Shown: positions 44,585 through 57,866 of the stretch, one piece after another
Position numbering within the stretch: the first letter of the stretch is position 1
How the letters are laid out: every line of letters begins with the position of its first letter
Assembly: GCA_022113835.1 (NCBI GenBank)
Contig: JAILWY010000002.1
Location: 7,790,501 to 7,854,500 of the forward strand
DNA from: Atopsyche davidsoni
Taxonomy: Eukaryota > Arthropoda > Insecta > Trichoptera > Hydrobiosidae
Length of the DNA stretch: 64,000 nucleotides
Reading direction: 5' to 3'
Position numbers and translations under genes: made by a program
Notes under the pieces: model-generated
Seen by the model: the letters and a program-made list of their open reading frames with translations, nothing else
Databases searched by the model: none
Told to the model about the DNA's origin: nothing

Positions 44585-47500
44585 GCTTTATTACAATTTA
44601 TATCATTAGCAAAAAAAAGTTTTTGTGTTTTTCTTTAGCATTTTTGTTTTATCGCTACGTAAAAATATTTCTCAATAATAAATAAGATATGAGTAAAAAA
44701 TTAACCTACTGAAATGAATAGTAAGCAAAGCGACTGCGTTGGTATTTCTGGCGTCTTTTCTATTTGCACGGTTAGCCTCCTTGCAAGAGGGCGGGCGTGT
44801 CTTGCTCTCGTGTAGTCAGAATGCATTATGGCCGCAGATTCCACTTGGCCCGGGGCTTTGCCAATTCCGATCTCCTTTATGATAATAATGAGCCATTCGG
44901 GCGCTGCTCAGCGGGCGCTATTAACCCCCATGATCGCGAGAGGGTTAAACGTGAAATGCACCCCGAGCACTAGAGAGACGCCGAGTAAACATTGTTTCCG
45001 ACATTATTACTGGCGATTTAATAAATAATGAAAAATATCAAACTGATTTTATTTAAAACATAAAATGAATTTCGTAAATAAATATATGTGGTAATAATTA
45101 ACATCTAACATTATTCATATCCATTTGACGTTAAACAGATTCTTGTTTCAAAACTTTGTCGCTCGCTTCACATCAAGTTTTATTTAAAAGAAAAATTCTT
45201 ATCTCACACTTTACTTTATGAACAATAACTATGATGAAATTAAGCCTCTTAATACCAACATTTTCAACCCAGAAACACTTTGAGCAACTTTTTGAGAAAA
45301 AAGTAATTTTAAACACACATAACGGATTATCGATTTTAATTCGATTGCTACGGTCAATGTAAAGTGTAAATGCTATTTTTTATTGAATCTGACTGCCGAC
45401 CTAGACCTATTCAACGGCAAATATAAAACAGGTTTTTGATATATCTTCAGATTTTAAAATGCATAAAAGAAAAATACTTCAAGAGATGCAAAAACAGTAA
45501 AAACGCAGTTCTTTACACGTTTGTGTTCAATATAAATTTTACACATGATGGAAATATTTTGTTACTATGGTTTGAACCTTTTCATACTTGAATAGCAAAG
45601 AAATCTCAGTTTGATAAATATTTGACACGTGTACAGAGAGTGATAAAATCTAAAAGTATGAAGGCCCAATAGTTTCCAAAAGAAAAATCTCTAGACCCGA
45701 ACGACATAAAATATTCAAATATGTTTTTTCATTGTCTACGCAATTAAAATAACTTTATCGTATCCATTTTTGCGTTAAAGTTTTTCTAATATAACCTCAA
45801 GGATGTCACACATGTTCCAGACGCCCGGAGAGGCGGGGCTTTCAGAAGTGTGTATGTATAAAGCAGCCCCTATTTAAATACGATTATTTTGCACATTCGG
45901 CGATAAAGAATTTAATGGCCCTAAAAATTTAAGTATGAACGAAACAGTGCGTGATGGAGCGACGTAGTACCGTTTATGAACTATAAAATGAGAAAAAACC
46001 TTTTTTATAATCGCACATATCGGTCTATCCGGCCACTAGAGTCGGCACGGTATATTAAAATTCCACGCATTTACTGCAATTTTACTACCGCATTATTTTT
46101 TTATTTTATATCTGAGCGTAGATTAATTTTTTTTGATACATACTCCAAGAAGCTCTCCGAAAAGTAGTAAACCTGAAGAGATTTTATGTTGTCATATTTT
46201 TATATTATTATTTAACAAAAATACTTAAACAGAAAAAACCTTTCAACTGTTTGTTTTTTGTTGTTTGGAAAGATAACCGTTTTTTATTTATTTAAATATA
46301 TGCACTGCACTTGAGACTTGTTATACATTTAGATTAAAAAGTCACGAGAGAGAAAAAAAAAATCAGTGGTTATTATGTTCATAGCACATCTTTGAATTTT
46401 TTGTGCGATTGTTCAGTTTAAGAATTGAGCGAACAATTTACTCATATACATATAAAGGAAATATAACAATGATGTTTATGAGAATTAATATTTATTTTTT
46501 GTCTTTGCTCTCGTCGAGGGAACATCTTTTGCGCGTTGACCGCAGAGCCAACTGGTTTCCTTGTAAATAAAGCCACAATCGGTAGCTATTATCTGAGGAG
46601 AGAACCGAACACATGTGATTCGTTTTAAAATATGGTAGCATTGTTGAAGGTATCAATAAATATTTAGATGGAAAACAATGGAGACAGCAACGGGTTCGTT
46701 ACAAGGAATCCGATTTTTTACAAGGGTGCAAGGTATCACATTCTCACACAAAGCTTATGAAAAATATTGAAATTAATGCTTGAAATACAACATTTTATTT
46801 CCAAAAATTTATATTATATCATAAAAATTAATAAAAGAAGTAAATATTTTGTTTAAATATTTTGATTGAATGTTCAAAAAATTCAAAACTGCTTGGCAAA
46901 GCTTTTTTGCTTGAGTGACCGTTGTTTTTATTAGCACAATAGCATTTCATTGATATTTTCGTTTGAACACATTGATGAGAACAATATTTAAAAATAAATC
47001 ATGAAATATAATTATAAATAAATTGTAGTCATATATAACATTTACTATCTGTATTGGAACATAGGGGTTGAAAAAACACCAACAATTTAATAAATGAAAA
47101 ATACTTATTTTAGGTTGATAACCAAAAATATGGTTGGTAAAAACATTAAAACTGTTTGCGGCCATTGTTAAAAAAGTAAATGGGTCTTTGGGTGTTATGC
47201 CGCGTTTTTTTTTCAATTGAAAAAAACTCTCTTTTGACATGAGAACTAGGATTATAAATGGATAAACGACAGGTTAACATATTCTGTTATTCTACAACTG
47301 TTGTTTTTTTTTTTAATTTGTAATCGAGATGGATGCTATAATTAATTAAAACTGGAATTAAATGGACCTGACGGTATTATTGTCTGCTGCTAATTGACCA
47401 AGTATCGAAATGCTGTTTCCACATCCGGCGAAACTGTCAGATTAGAGTACAGGTTGATAGAAAAAATAGAAAATGTAGCGACCAGTATTGATTTCATTGA

Positions 47501-49043
47501 AAACATAGATTTAAAATTGCTGTGAGATACATTTTATTCTGTTTTTATATTAAGTAGTTTAAATATGTAGTAAAAGTAATATCAAGAAACGAGCTTGAAT
47601 GTTATTGATCTAAGCTATATACGTAGATATACTGTTTATTGGTTGATAGTAAAATAAAAATAAAAAATTCATAAAACGTCAAACAAAATCCATGATTAGA
47701 TATGGACCTCAAAACATGCCAACTTTTCTAATCAACAAAATTATAATTACTTAAAACCCAAAGCTAATTTTAAAAAAAAAGACTTTTGAGTTCTGTTATA
47801 TTTTATATACATCTAATGAAAATATATATTTAAATAATTTTACCATCTTTAATTTTTTTGAATACATTCACAAACAATTTAGTATGCGTACATAATTAAA
47901 TTGAAAGTTTTTATAAAAGTTATCCGCGGATCTAATAAAATGGATTTTATTTGAATATTGATCACAATGTGCTATGTTTTGATTTTATTTGAAAATATAA
48001 CCGCTAATTATGAATATTTTAAAATATCACAAAATCAACAAATTAAGGCATTTCTATGATTAATCAAAAATTTGTGTATTAAATTAATTATTTTGATATA
48101 ATTATAAATATAAGTACAGTATATTAGAATAATTTAGAAGTTTTTCGATGATAAGAATTTTAATTTGCGTATCTTTTTTACGTTAAGCATCAAGCGGGAC
48201 GAATAAATTAAAGCTGTTTGTTATTACGGCGCTAGATTGATATTTGAAAAACAACATAAAAACAAGCCGTGATTCCTTTGTAAATATAAATTTATGTAAC
48301 ATGAAAACAATAACGTAATTGGATATGATTTTGTATTAAAATATTATATTTATGATACTTTATCTCTCCGTACTTACAATGTATATTGATTTTTCTTGAC
48401 TTAAAAAAAAACTCCTTAGGAGAGCGTATAAATCACGAAAAATTTAATAAGATTTTCTTTTGTATAATATTGTATTTCTTTGAAGTCGTACTCAATATGG
48501 GTTAATTATTTGATAGAGTTTTTTTATTTATAGGTATTTTTAACAAAAGTATACGTTGAACTATAAAATAGATATGAAGCCATTTTCTGCATGGATTATA
48601 GAATTTCAAGCATTGTTTGTAAGATAAATTGAATGAGGCGTTTTTAACTACAGCTCAACCAAAAAAGAGTTAAATACTGAAGGGAATTAATTTACTGCCC
48701 ATTTTCAGTTGAAAAATAAAGCATTTTTACTCGGAGTTTAATCGAAAGGCTTTAGCAGAGTACCGAGCAGAGAGAGGACAGTTCTCTCGCGGAGGCTTCG
48801 ACGGAGTTTTTATGGCTGCGAGATAAAGTGCAGGGCCGGCGGGCGAGCCCTTCCTCGGGAGGTGTTAAAGATTGAATCGCGAACGAACAAGTGCCTGCTA
48901 CTGCAGCAGCAGCAGGAGGCTGCGCTCAGTGCCAGGCAAGGGGCATCCTGCAGCAAGATGTTCGAAACATTCACAATGGCGATTAAAGTGTATATCTTTG
49001 AATGTTTGAACGTTTGTGTATAAAAAAAATTGACTATCTAAAT
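44585..49043. other. AT-rich stretch, no supported gene
   Basis: GC-richer islands at 44740-45000, 45800-45960 and 48760-48960 (the last with a CAGCAGCAGCAGG run near 48903). A 97-codon minus frame at 46947-47240 has no recognisable domain. No transposon ends before the hAT-like element. Confidence 0.45.
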
Positions 49044-49442
49044 CAGGGGTCGGCAAAGTTATTAACCAAAGAGCCAAATATGTACATTGCAACGCAAAAA
49101 AATTTTTGAAAAGATAAGAAAGTTTTATAAAACACACACACACATATATATATATATGTAAAAATAAATAAAGTGTTATTAATCATATGTTAGTACTGAA
49201 GATCAAAAAATCAGAATATATTCATTACAAGTCGGACATAAAAATGATAATACATACAATAATCGTTGAAATCGTTCTTAGTAAAAAAATTAGTTTATAA
49301 ATTTAATTCATGACAAACATTTTATGCGAACGATGTTCTTGCATCTCGGAAAGTTTACGTAAGTTCGGTTTGTATGTTGTTAATTTTATTAAAAACAATA
49401 CCCGGGGAAATTTGTGCCAGAGCCGCACTTTGCCGACCCCTG
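49044..49442. mobile_element. Short non-autonomous hAT-type element
   Basis: Terminal inverted repeats CAGGGGTCGGCAAAGT at 49044 and its inverse ending at 49442 (16 bp perfect). CAGGGGTCGGCAA is a characteristic hAT terminus. The flanking 8-mers ATCTAAAT (49036-49043) and GTCTCAAT (49443-49450) agree at six of eight positions, as expected of a decayed hAT 8-bp target duplication. Length 399 bp, no transposase frame. An AC/AT microsatellite lies inside at 49133-49158. Confidence 0.85.
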
Positions 49443-52306
49443 GTCTCAATTATAAAAAAAACAATATCTGTGATATAAAGACAAGCATCATCTTTCAAGT
49501 TTTATTCGTAGATTTGAGAGTTTGCAAATATTTATATATATATATATATTTATTTTTTAGGAAACCTAGAGATTAAAGAAATCAGCGATGACTTGTAAGT
49601 AAAAAAACAACCTATATAAGAGTTCAATACATTAAATAAGTAATTAATTATATCATATTTATATTCCTAAATAAAAATACTATTCACTAAAACTCATTTG
49701 GATTATGAAATTTCAAAATTAATAACATTTAATGTATTTTGTGTCTTAACGATGTAAATACTTTAATAATTTTATTTTGATATATAAAATCCACAATTGA
49801 AATATATGAAATTCAGATAAAAATACAAGCGGAAAAATATATTCTTAAATTACATTGCAAACAAAAATATAATTTAACGGGTTATTTTGACAGAATTTCC
49901 TAAATAAGTGATTATCTCTATTTTATCGTTGATTGGCAGGAATTTTATATCTACAGTCTCTGTAAAAAAAATATTGTTTCCTACTATATTCAATATTTTA
50001 AACATAAAGTACTCGATGGAATTATATTTAGATATTTTTTAAATAAAATATATTATTGTGATTTTTTAAAAAAATATTTTTTTTTGAGGGTGAACAGTTT
50101 TGCTAACAAGTACTTGTGCTATTTTCAAACTCTGGCTAAATATGTCACTAGGATAGGTCGGTAAAACTAGTCACAATAATTTATTGATACACAAGAGACA
50201 ATATTTTAGAAATTCTATTTAAAATATAGTATCATCTCGCATTATATTTATCTGGCAATATTGTAGTGTCGTTAAATTGAATGCGTCGGTGCGGGGCGTA
50301 TTTCTCGGCTCGGGGGGTTCGGTTGGCACACCATCTTGATGCCGGACCGTGTTCACTTTATCTTCACATGAGGTCCCCACGGAAGCCTTACATTACTATA
50401 TATTATGTTTCTGCAGATTCCTATGCGTGCTTAAAGCGCTATCTATATATCAAACGGAGTTCTCTAGCAGCTCGTACTTGCAGAGCCAGTGGAGGAGAAC
50501 TAATATAATTACTTGAAAATAATTTAAACTGTTAAATCAGAAGCTCATACTTGTTAAATCAATAAAAAATATAAACTACCACATGGCTAGAAGGTTGCAA
50601 CCATATTTGATAATAAGAGTTTAAATTAATGATTAATATTTTTATTAAATAAATTACTCGATTAGGATATAAAAATCCATTCTTCACGTGTATACAAGCT
50701 CATATAAATTTTTATTGCGTAAAATAGTATTTGAATAAAACAAATTTTCAATTAAACCGGAATTCATCTCAAAGCGAGCCTTATTTCTTTTCCCTCGCAC
50801 ATTATTGGGAAGTAAAAAGGAGATATTCGTGTTTTCTTTATCGCAATACGGAGAAAGGTCAAGGGGCGAAGGACCTCCCGAGGGTCCGCCATTTAATACC
50901 ATTTGTTTCAGGCACAGAGGCTAGTTTACATCTTTCAGTGGCTATTTAGCTGCTATTTTATGAAGGTTCACTTTATAATAATTGTATACTGATACCCAAT
51001 ATAAAGTATAAATATCAATTTCACATCAACTGAACTTAATCAAAGGTTATTTAGTGATATGGGCTCGGAAAATACGCGATGTTATGATTAATAAAATCCA
51101 ATACTCTCTGTCAGTAAAAATACTTAATTTTTATATTAACAATCATATATAAATTAAATAATCGAGGTAAACATGTTAAGTAGAAATTAAAAAAGATAGT
51201 TCGATATTTGCTTATCAAGGTATAATAGCGGCAAAGGTTTTGATAAAACCGGAAACAAAACCTATATCTTATATAATTCATTATAATTAATAGAGAATGG
51301 TTTAAGTTATTTGTAAACATCATTAATTCTAAGTGAGAAATATATATTATATATGGAGAGTTTGTAGCTATAACTGACGTTATAATAATAAATATATTAA
51401 ATCTATCCAGATATTTAAATCAAAAGTAATAATATATGAGATTCATACAAAAAAATGACAGGTAGTGTTATGAAATATGATATGATGAAGCATAAAATGT
51501 ACATTTTATATTTTGAAATTTTAATAAATTATCCATATATATAATTCTTTGGGTTTTAATATATTTTTTCACCTCACAAAAAATCGCATAACTCAGTGTA
51601 CCTTTTTAGGTCATCATAGACGCTCTGAACCATCGCCACTCCCGAGATGACAAGTGTGAAGGCTCTTTTAGTGGGGCGGTTGAATTTCCGGTGAAATTTC
51701 AGTATGATTTATACGATATCTATGTTTCCTCAGGTGATATATACACCCCGTGGGGTGTAATCATGGACCCGTCCGCAAAAATCATCCGCCCTTCTCCCTC
51801 GATTTTGGGAAAAAATAAGTTTTGAACAAATCGGTCCCGCGGGTCAGAGGCGCCGACAATTTTCAGCGTTAATCATGTTTTCTCCGTGCACTCGAGCGGA
51901 GAGGAGACATACGCATATTCCTACTTCTGTTAGATTTATTATTAAAGATGACCTGCAGAAGTGTTCTCACATATTTTTATATTAAAGAACGCCTTTTTTA
52001 TTGTAAAAAGCTGTATTTCTGCTAAGACACCTGTTATTTTAGACGGAGACAAATTACAGCTTAAATATCTTAGAAAAGTATTTCCTGTTACGAGTAAATT
52101 TTTTCTTATAAATTTTACATAATATAAATGTTTTTAGATCTGCGTATGGCAATGAAATAATGTATTTTAAAAAATAATAAAATAGTGAAATTACCTCCGA
52201 GAATCATTATAAATAGAAATAATAAAACGACTTCTTTTTTCTTCTTGGTTTTTGGTGATGGCTAACTGGTAGCAATTTAAGGATAAAAAATACACTGGAA
52301 TCTAAT
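49443..52306. other. AT-rich stretch, no supported gene
   Basis: A TA microsatellite at about 49532-49550. GC-richer islands at 50280-50480 and 51640-51910. No domains, exons or repeat ends are supported. Confidence 0.45.
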
Positions 52307-52448
52307 GCCGGCTATACACGGTGAGACACAAATGATAGTATCCCCTTTTGCGCTGTTTACATAAGTTAAACCATTTAAAAAATATATCCAACATGCTAAT
52401 TGGTAATTGCAAATCCGTTTGAGTTATATCGCTGCACGTATAGCCGGC
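52307..52448. mobile_element. Short MITE-like element, superfamily uncertain
   Basis: 142 bp with terminal inverted repeats GCCGGCTATAC (11 bp perfect), continuing as ACGG on the left and GTGC on the right. The flanking bases TAAT and TTAG would fit a 3-bp TAA/TAG target copy, as in PIF/Harbinger, but this is weak. No coding sequence. Confidence 0.55.
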
Positions 52449-54140
52449 TTAGTGAAAAGCTTACTTGCAAATAAATTGACAAAAATATTCCGGTATTTAA
52501 AAAGGCTAGGGATATTCGTACATATAAAAATGTTAATTCGCAGTCGTTAAATATTTATAAAAATATCTGGATTTTTTTTTTGTTATAGTGTAAACATTTA
52601 GAAATTCGTCACAATATTTTATAAACACAAATCGCAAACAATGAAAATGATTTTGTCCCGCAGAAGAGTTTAGTCCTCCAAAGCCGTTCTGTCATTTTGC
52701 TCACGTAAGCAAACACAAAAAGTCCAGGATTTCATATTTAGTACAACCTTCGGATCCTCGCAGCCGTGGTTCTTATCAATCGCCCTGCATCAGCAATAAA
52801 AGCGAAGGTTCCAGCGGAATACCAGAACGGCCGGGCAGACTGCAGGCTGAGCCGGCCGCAGTTTTTTGGAAGACAAACTGGTAAGTGGCTTCGAAGAACT
52901 GTGGCAGTTCAGAAAATATTGAATTTATATGTTTAAAATATTCTCATAACAAGTATTTCATTCCCGATACACGATGACATCAATTATTATTGAATAAATA
53001 AAACATTATTGGGCTTGGTGTAACTAGGTTACAAAAAGTAAATTTTTAAAATAAAATATTAAATAATATTCAAAAATAAGAAAGTCATTAAATGAGAATA
53101 GTATAAATATTTTAGTGATAATTACTTCACTGATATAAACACCATATAAAAAATTATCATTTTCATCAGCCACATTTTCCATATCTGAATAAAAACTTAA
53201 ATAAAATATAAGCTTCTATATGATATTAAGAAAATAAAATTATTTATGTAATTTACAGTATTATAAACAATAACTTGATTTAATTGTAAAAGTATATTTA
53301 ATAATGAAATTCTCTGGGCATCCTATTGTTTATTTTAAATTCCGTATAGTATAATCAATTTAATCTAATTTTCTCTTCCGATATTCAAGAAATTATAAAA
53401 TTATAAAACTCTACAGTATAATTATTCGTGTAATTCATTTAAAACATAATAATTGTATTATATGAAAGTCATATCGACATCTACGATCAAACTAAAATAT
53501 TTGTATCCCAATTTATTTTAAATTTTTGAGTACAAAACACGTAACATTTGAATTCGCATTTTTAAATAATACCAGAACTACGTATAAAATACAATTTTAT
53601 GAAATAAAAAAAAGGAGTAAATATATTGTATCAAAAAATATTCAGGCAGATCAAAAGCAGTCTCGATCGGACTGATTGACTGGCATATTTTCCAAAGGAC
53701 TGCACCTTTTAGAAAAAACCTATCAGACCTCGTTATAAACTTTTCAGTCGAAAACTAAAATGAAATATTAATATTTTATACGGCATCGCCTAAAAGCAAC
53801 AGCCCGACGTCGGGCCGCCTTTTCGGCAAAAAATCGCGTCAACTTTTTCGCCGAATCCCGCCTCATATCGCGCGTCTGGCTGCGAATCATAAAAATAACT
53901 CTCGCCGTCTCGCTGTCCGCACCGCGCGAGTATAAATACACACCCTGGAATATTCTTCGAGGTTCAACTCATACAAAAAAAACCATTTTGCACACATTTT
54001 TACCTACACAAACTCAATAACGAAAATAGAGAAATCCACGTACGCCACACCTTGTAAGCCTCACAACCTGCGCGCAGAATCAAGAGACAGCCACTTCTCG
54101 TTTTGTAAGCATAGCACTAACAACTATTGTAAATTAACTA

Positions 54141-54240
54141 ATGATTGATATAAAGAAAAGAAACTCTCAGAAAAATATCATCATCTTTTTTTAATCATTG
54201 ATCAATATGTGAAAAAATGTATTTAATCATATCAATCAAT
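54141..54240. mobile_element. Coreless inverted relic of the tRNA-like-core family
   Basis: The left half holds AAACTCTCAGAAAAATATC, the inverse of the family tail. The right half, TTTTTTAATCATTGATCA and onward, is the forward tail ending in a TTTAATCATAT terminal-repeat sequence. The tRNA-like core between them is missing. Probably a fold-back copy like the palindrome at 40.4-41.1 kb that has lost its centre. Confidence 0.45.
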
Positions 54241-56895
54241 AATAAAACCTGTATAAGCAAAATTACACATACTGTGACAGTCTTCACAAAAATCAATATA
54301 TATTAACTAATGAGTTTGGATAATCTGACAGGCTATATTGCCGACTGTAAATTTTTTTTTAGGCTTGTATCTTTGATCTGCACAAAATCAATAAATTTAT
54401 ATGTAATAATCAAAATATAATGTCTTCCAAAATAAAGCGTGCTACTATTACAAAACAACAACACGCACTTCCTAAAGTATTATATATTTATATGAAATAT
54501 TATAATGGAATTCCACCAAGTACTTTATGTTAAAAATATTAAATATCTTGTTGATAAAGTCGTCGCAATTCGCGGTGTGGACGGGCCTCGAGGTCCACTA
54601 GACTCGCCCCTTTTGCGGTACCGGGCCTGCTTTGTTTCGGGACAATGGCTGAGATTTTCAACACTGAAACCATGGCTCAACATGGCCGCCCGAAACGATG
54701 CCTCGAATTTGTTTTATTGGATGGGAAAAATAGATTTAAATGAGCGCGCCGAGCGTGGGCCTAGGATGACGGATTCCTATTGTTTTACATGAGAAACCTG
54801 ATATTGTTTGTGTGCACACGTCGCGTATTTTGATTTCCACGCTTGTAAAAATCCAAACGATCCCATAAAAAACTTCCCAACAATGTTGTAAGGCATCCGT
54901 TGCCATGGCAACCTAGTCATATATAATATGATATGCCAAACAATAAAAAGATGTATTGCCTTTATATTTTCCATCTCGCGTTATTTTATATTAAACGATA
55001 TAAGCCGCTCTTGTAACACCGGATACTGGCATAATTGATTTCAAACTGATGCTTGAGTTCAGCAATTTTATAAAATCTTGAACATTATTATCTAGGCTGT
55101 CTTGATGGACTCGTAAATATAGATTTATTTCTCTGCATGAAATAAAACACCGACTCGCCGAAAGCAATAAGAAATGTGCCAGAAAATGTATTCCATTCTG
55201 CTCCTGACTTTGACTTAAAAGGACCTATGGACACACTACACTATTATCCCTAAGTAAACCACGAACAGATAGAGACATGTTCAGTGAGATTGTTTTCTGT
55301 GGAGAACCACCTGATAAGCTTACAGTTAAAAGATAATACTAGACTTCAATAGTTTAAGGATGCAAACTTTAATCGTCCTAATATATTATTATTATAATAG
55401 TGTCTACCTGAACCGTGTCTTGTCTAAATTTGTGGTGTTGGCTGCGATTTTTTCCTCAATAAGTTCAACCGTCTTACTCATTGATGACGTCGGCCATGTT
55501 TTTTCAAACACCAATCAAAGCACAGCGCTTAATATCGTTCCTATTTAAAACGTTTTCATTTTTTAATCTCACCCGCAGCGGCCACGCACTGCACCACACG
55601 AACCAGAAACTGTTAATAAATTACACGTTATCAAATATACACTAAACGATGCACGCTCTCTGGAGGCGCCACCTAAATAAGTGCCCGGAATGCTTTCTTT
55701 AATAGTGTTATGAATTAGGGACACAGACTCTGGAATTCTTCTGCTGGATGAAGGGAGCCCGTCTATCGGTTACCATTAATTCCGGGTAATTAGCTGGAGT
55801 ACGTTGCTAGTATCTTGGGTGAGTGTACGAGAAAATGCCTTTAAAATAATATGACGACGACCTCTGCATTTCTAAAAATGTAATAAGTGATAGTAGCTTC
55901 TATACCCAAAGTTTGTGGAAGGGCCTTGTCTAAGAGAGCGCCTATAATGGTAAATTTATATAATCTTCACAATAATATGAAGGTATATATATATATAAAT
56001 ATGTAAATGTGTAAGTAAGAAATTGCTGTCAATATTTACCCTGACTTTAATTTTTGCAAGGATAGTTGCCTTTATATTTTCCGAATCTAAATCGTATTTA
56101 AAATTGATGTATTTTTGTTTTATTGTATGTATTATAATATTTAAAAAAATATCATATTAATTAATTAAATTTAATAAAAGTTAAAAGCTAAATTACACAT
56201 TGAAATACTTTGATATGTGCAAGTTTTTTTGATAAGTTTATTGAAAAATATTTTTTTTTGAAATCAGGAAAGCCTTTTTTCCATTTTCAAACGTGTATTC
56301 CAAATTCAAATTTATAAATTTTAAAAATGAAGGTCCGGCATCAATCCACGCGATAGGTGTCGAGTTGGCGGCAGAGATGGGAGCGGCATTCTCGCGGGGC
56401 CGGCACGGAACGCGCTCATTAGTACACAGTGGTCCTCCCTAATGACCCCCGATAATTGCCTGTTTACCCATCGTTATTCCCATATAAAACGCGCTGAAAG
56501 ATTAATTCGTTTGGAATGGACGCCGCCTCGACGACTCGAATACAACCTGTGACACGCCAGACGACGTGCCCGAGCACAGACTGTCACCGAAATAAAACGA
56601 GCGCCGGCCTGCGCGATGGGAGGTTTTCCTTTTTGCGACACGAGAGTATGCTTTCCAAAGATTTGTATGGCTGACAGATTTAAGAACCGCTAGAAAAAAA
56701 TATCACATGCATCGAATCTTCCTATGCAGACTAATAACTGTTCTATCATAACTACTTAATACGAAGAAACCTCCCCGCTTTCCCCATTCTGTTGCTTGTG
56801 CATGGCTGCCATTCTCTACCCTGAGCGTCTGTAAAGGATCGGTAATGGAGTAGTGGACATGGAATGATTGTGGAAGGATATGCTCTGGAAGTACC

Positions 56896-56914
56896 GGGGG
56901 TGGGGGGGGGGGGG
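56896..56914 (+). repeat. G5-T-G13 run
   Basis: A run of G5, T, G13. Possible quadruplex; also a likely sequencing and assembly weak point. Confidence 0.9.
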
Positions 56915-57027
56915 TCCTGCTATTGTTTTTTTCCGTAACTTGCCGCCGCTGTGCGACCACGATAAAAAAATTATTTAAGTTTACAAGAAAATGCTATGAA
57001 AAAAATAGTATTTAGTTATAAATCAGA

Positions 57028-57866
57028 GAAATATAAGCGAAAATATAGTATAAAAAATTTGTATCGTTATAATTTTAAAAATAATAATTCACTCCAGAAA
57101 ATTATAATAAGCCTGTTGAAATAGCATCTTATGGGTAAAGTTTGGTTTGTTTTCGTCTCTGTAATAACGCTCTCTTAATAATGCGTTCACGATATTGTTC
57201 AGACTCTTGGTGGAAAAGTTGCTGAATAAATAAAAATCTGATATTTTTGCGGTAGTACGAGTGAGGTGAAAGCTATGTGAAAGTCAATATGATATTTTTG
57301 CGGTGGTAAAAGTGAAGTGAAAACTATGTAAAAGTGTCTCTGATATTTTTGCGTTGACAAAAGAGAGGTGAAAGCTATGTGAAAGTCAATCTGATATTTT
57401 TACGGTGGTAAAAGTGAGGAGAAAACTATGTGAAAGTGTCTCTGATATATTTGCGTTGACAAAAGAGAGGTGAAAGCTATGTGAAAGTCAATCTGATATT
57501 TTTACGGTGGTAAAAGTGAGGAGAAAACTATGTGAAAGTGTCTCTGATATATTTGCGTTGACAAAAGAGAGGTGAAAGCTATGTGAAAGTCAATCTGATA
57601 TTTTTACGGTGGTAAAAGTGAGGAGAAAACTATGTGAAAGTGTCTCTGATATATTTGCGTTGACAAAAGAGAGGTGAAAGCTATGTTAAAGTCAATCTGA
57701 TATTTTTGCGATAGGACGATAATTAAATAGCGAAATATAAGAAAACTATTATATTGTTATTATTTTTAAAATAATTATTATTTCCAGAAAATCGTTAATA
57801 AGCCTATTGAAATTGCATCTTATGGGTGTAATTTGGTTTTTCTCCGTCTCTGTAATAACGCCCTCT
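57028..57866. repeat. Minisatellite flanked by diverged direct repeats
   Basis: Segments 57028-57172 and 57729-57866 are diverged direct copies sharing CCAGAAAAT, TAATAAGCCT, TTGAAAT, GCATCTTATGGGT and CGTCTCTGTAATAACGC. The copy distance is about 700 bp. After the right copy another ACTGATATTTTTCG begins (57885), like the first minisatellite unit. This suggests a larger unit (flank plus 51-bp array) repeating with a period near 700 bp. Confidence 0.75.
57238..57720 (+). repeat. 51-bp minisatellite with 102-bp higher-order period
   Basis: Nine full 51-bp units start at 57238, 57289, 57340, 57391, 57442, 57493, 57544, 57595 and 57646, with a partial one at 57697. Units begin CTGATATTTTT and contain AGCTATGTGAAAGT or AACTATGTGAAAGT. 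Two types alternate: A (GTTGACAAAAGAGAGG, ending TCAAT) and B (GGTGGTAAAAGTGAGG, ending GTGTCT), so the copied unit is the 102-bp AB pair. Units from 57340 on are nearly identical. The first two are more diverged. Confidence 0.9.

Larger units (their letters stand above)
52449..57027. other. AT-rich stretch with GC-richer islands, no supported gene
   Basis: GC-richer islands at 52670-52870, 53790-53950, 54560-54770, 55590-55820 and 56330-56620. A relic of the tRNA-like-core family lies at 54141-54240 and a G13 run at 56896-56914 (separate entries). A TA microsatellite lies at about 55984-55998. No exon or domain is supported. Confidence 0.45.
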
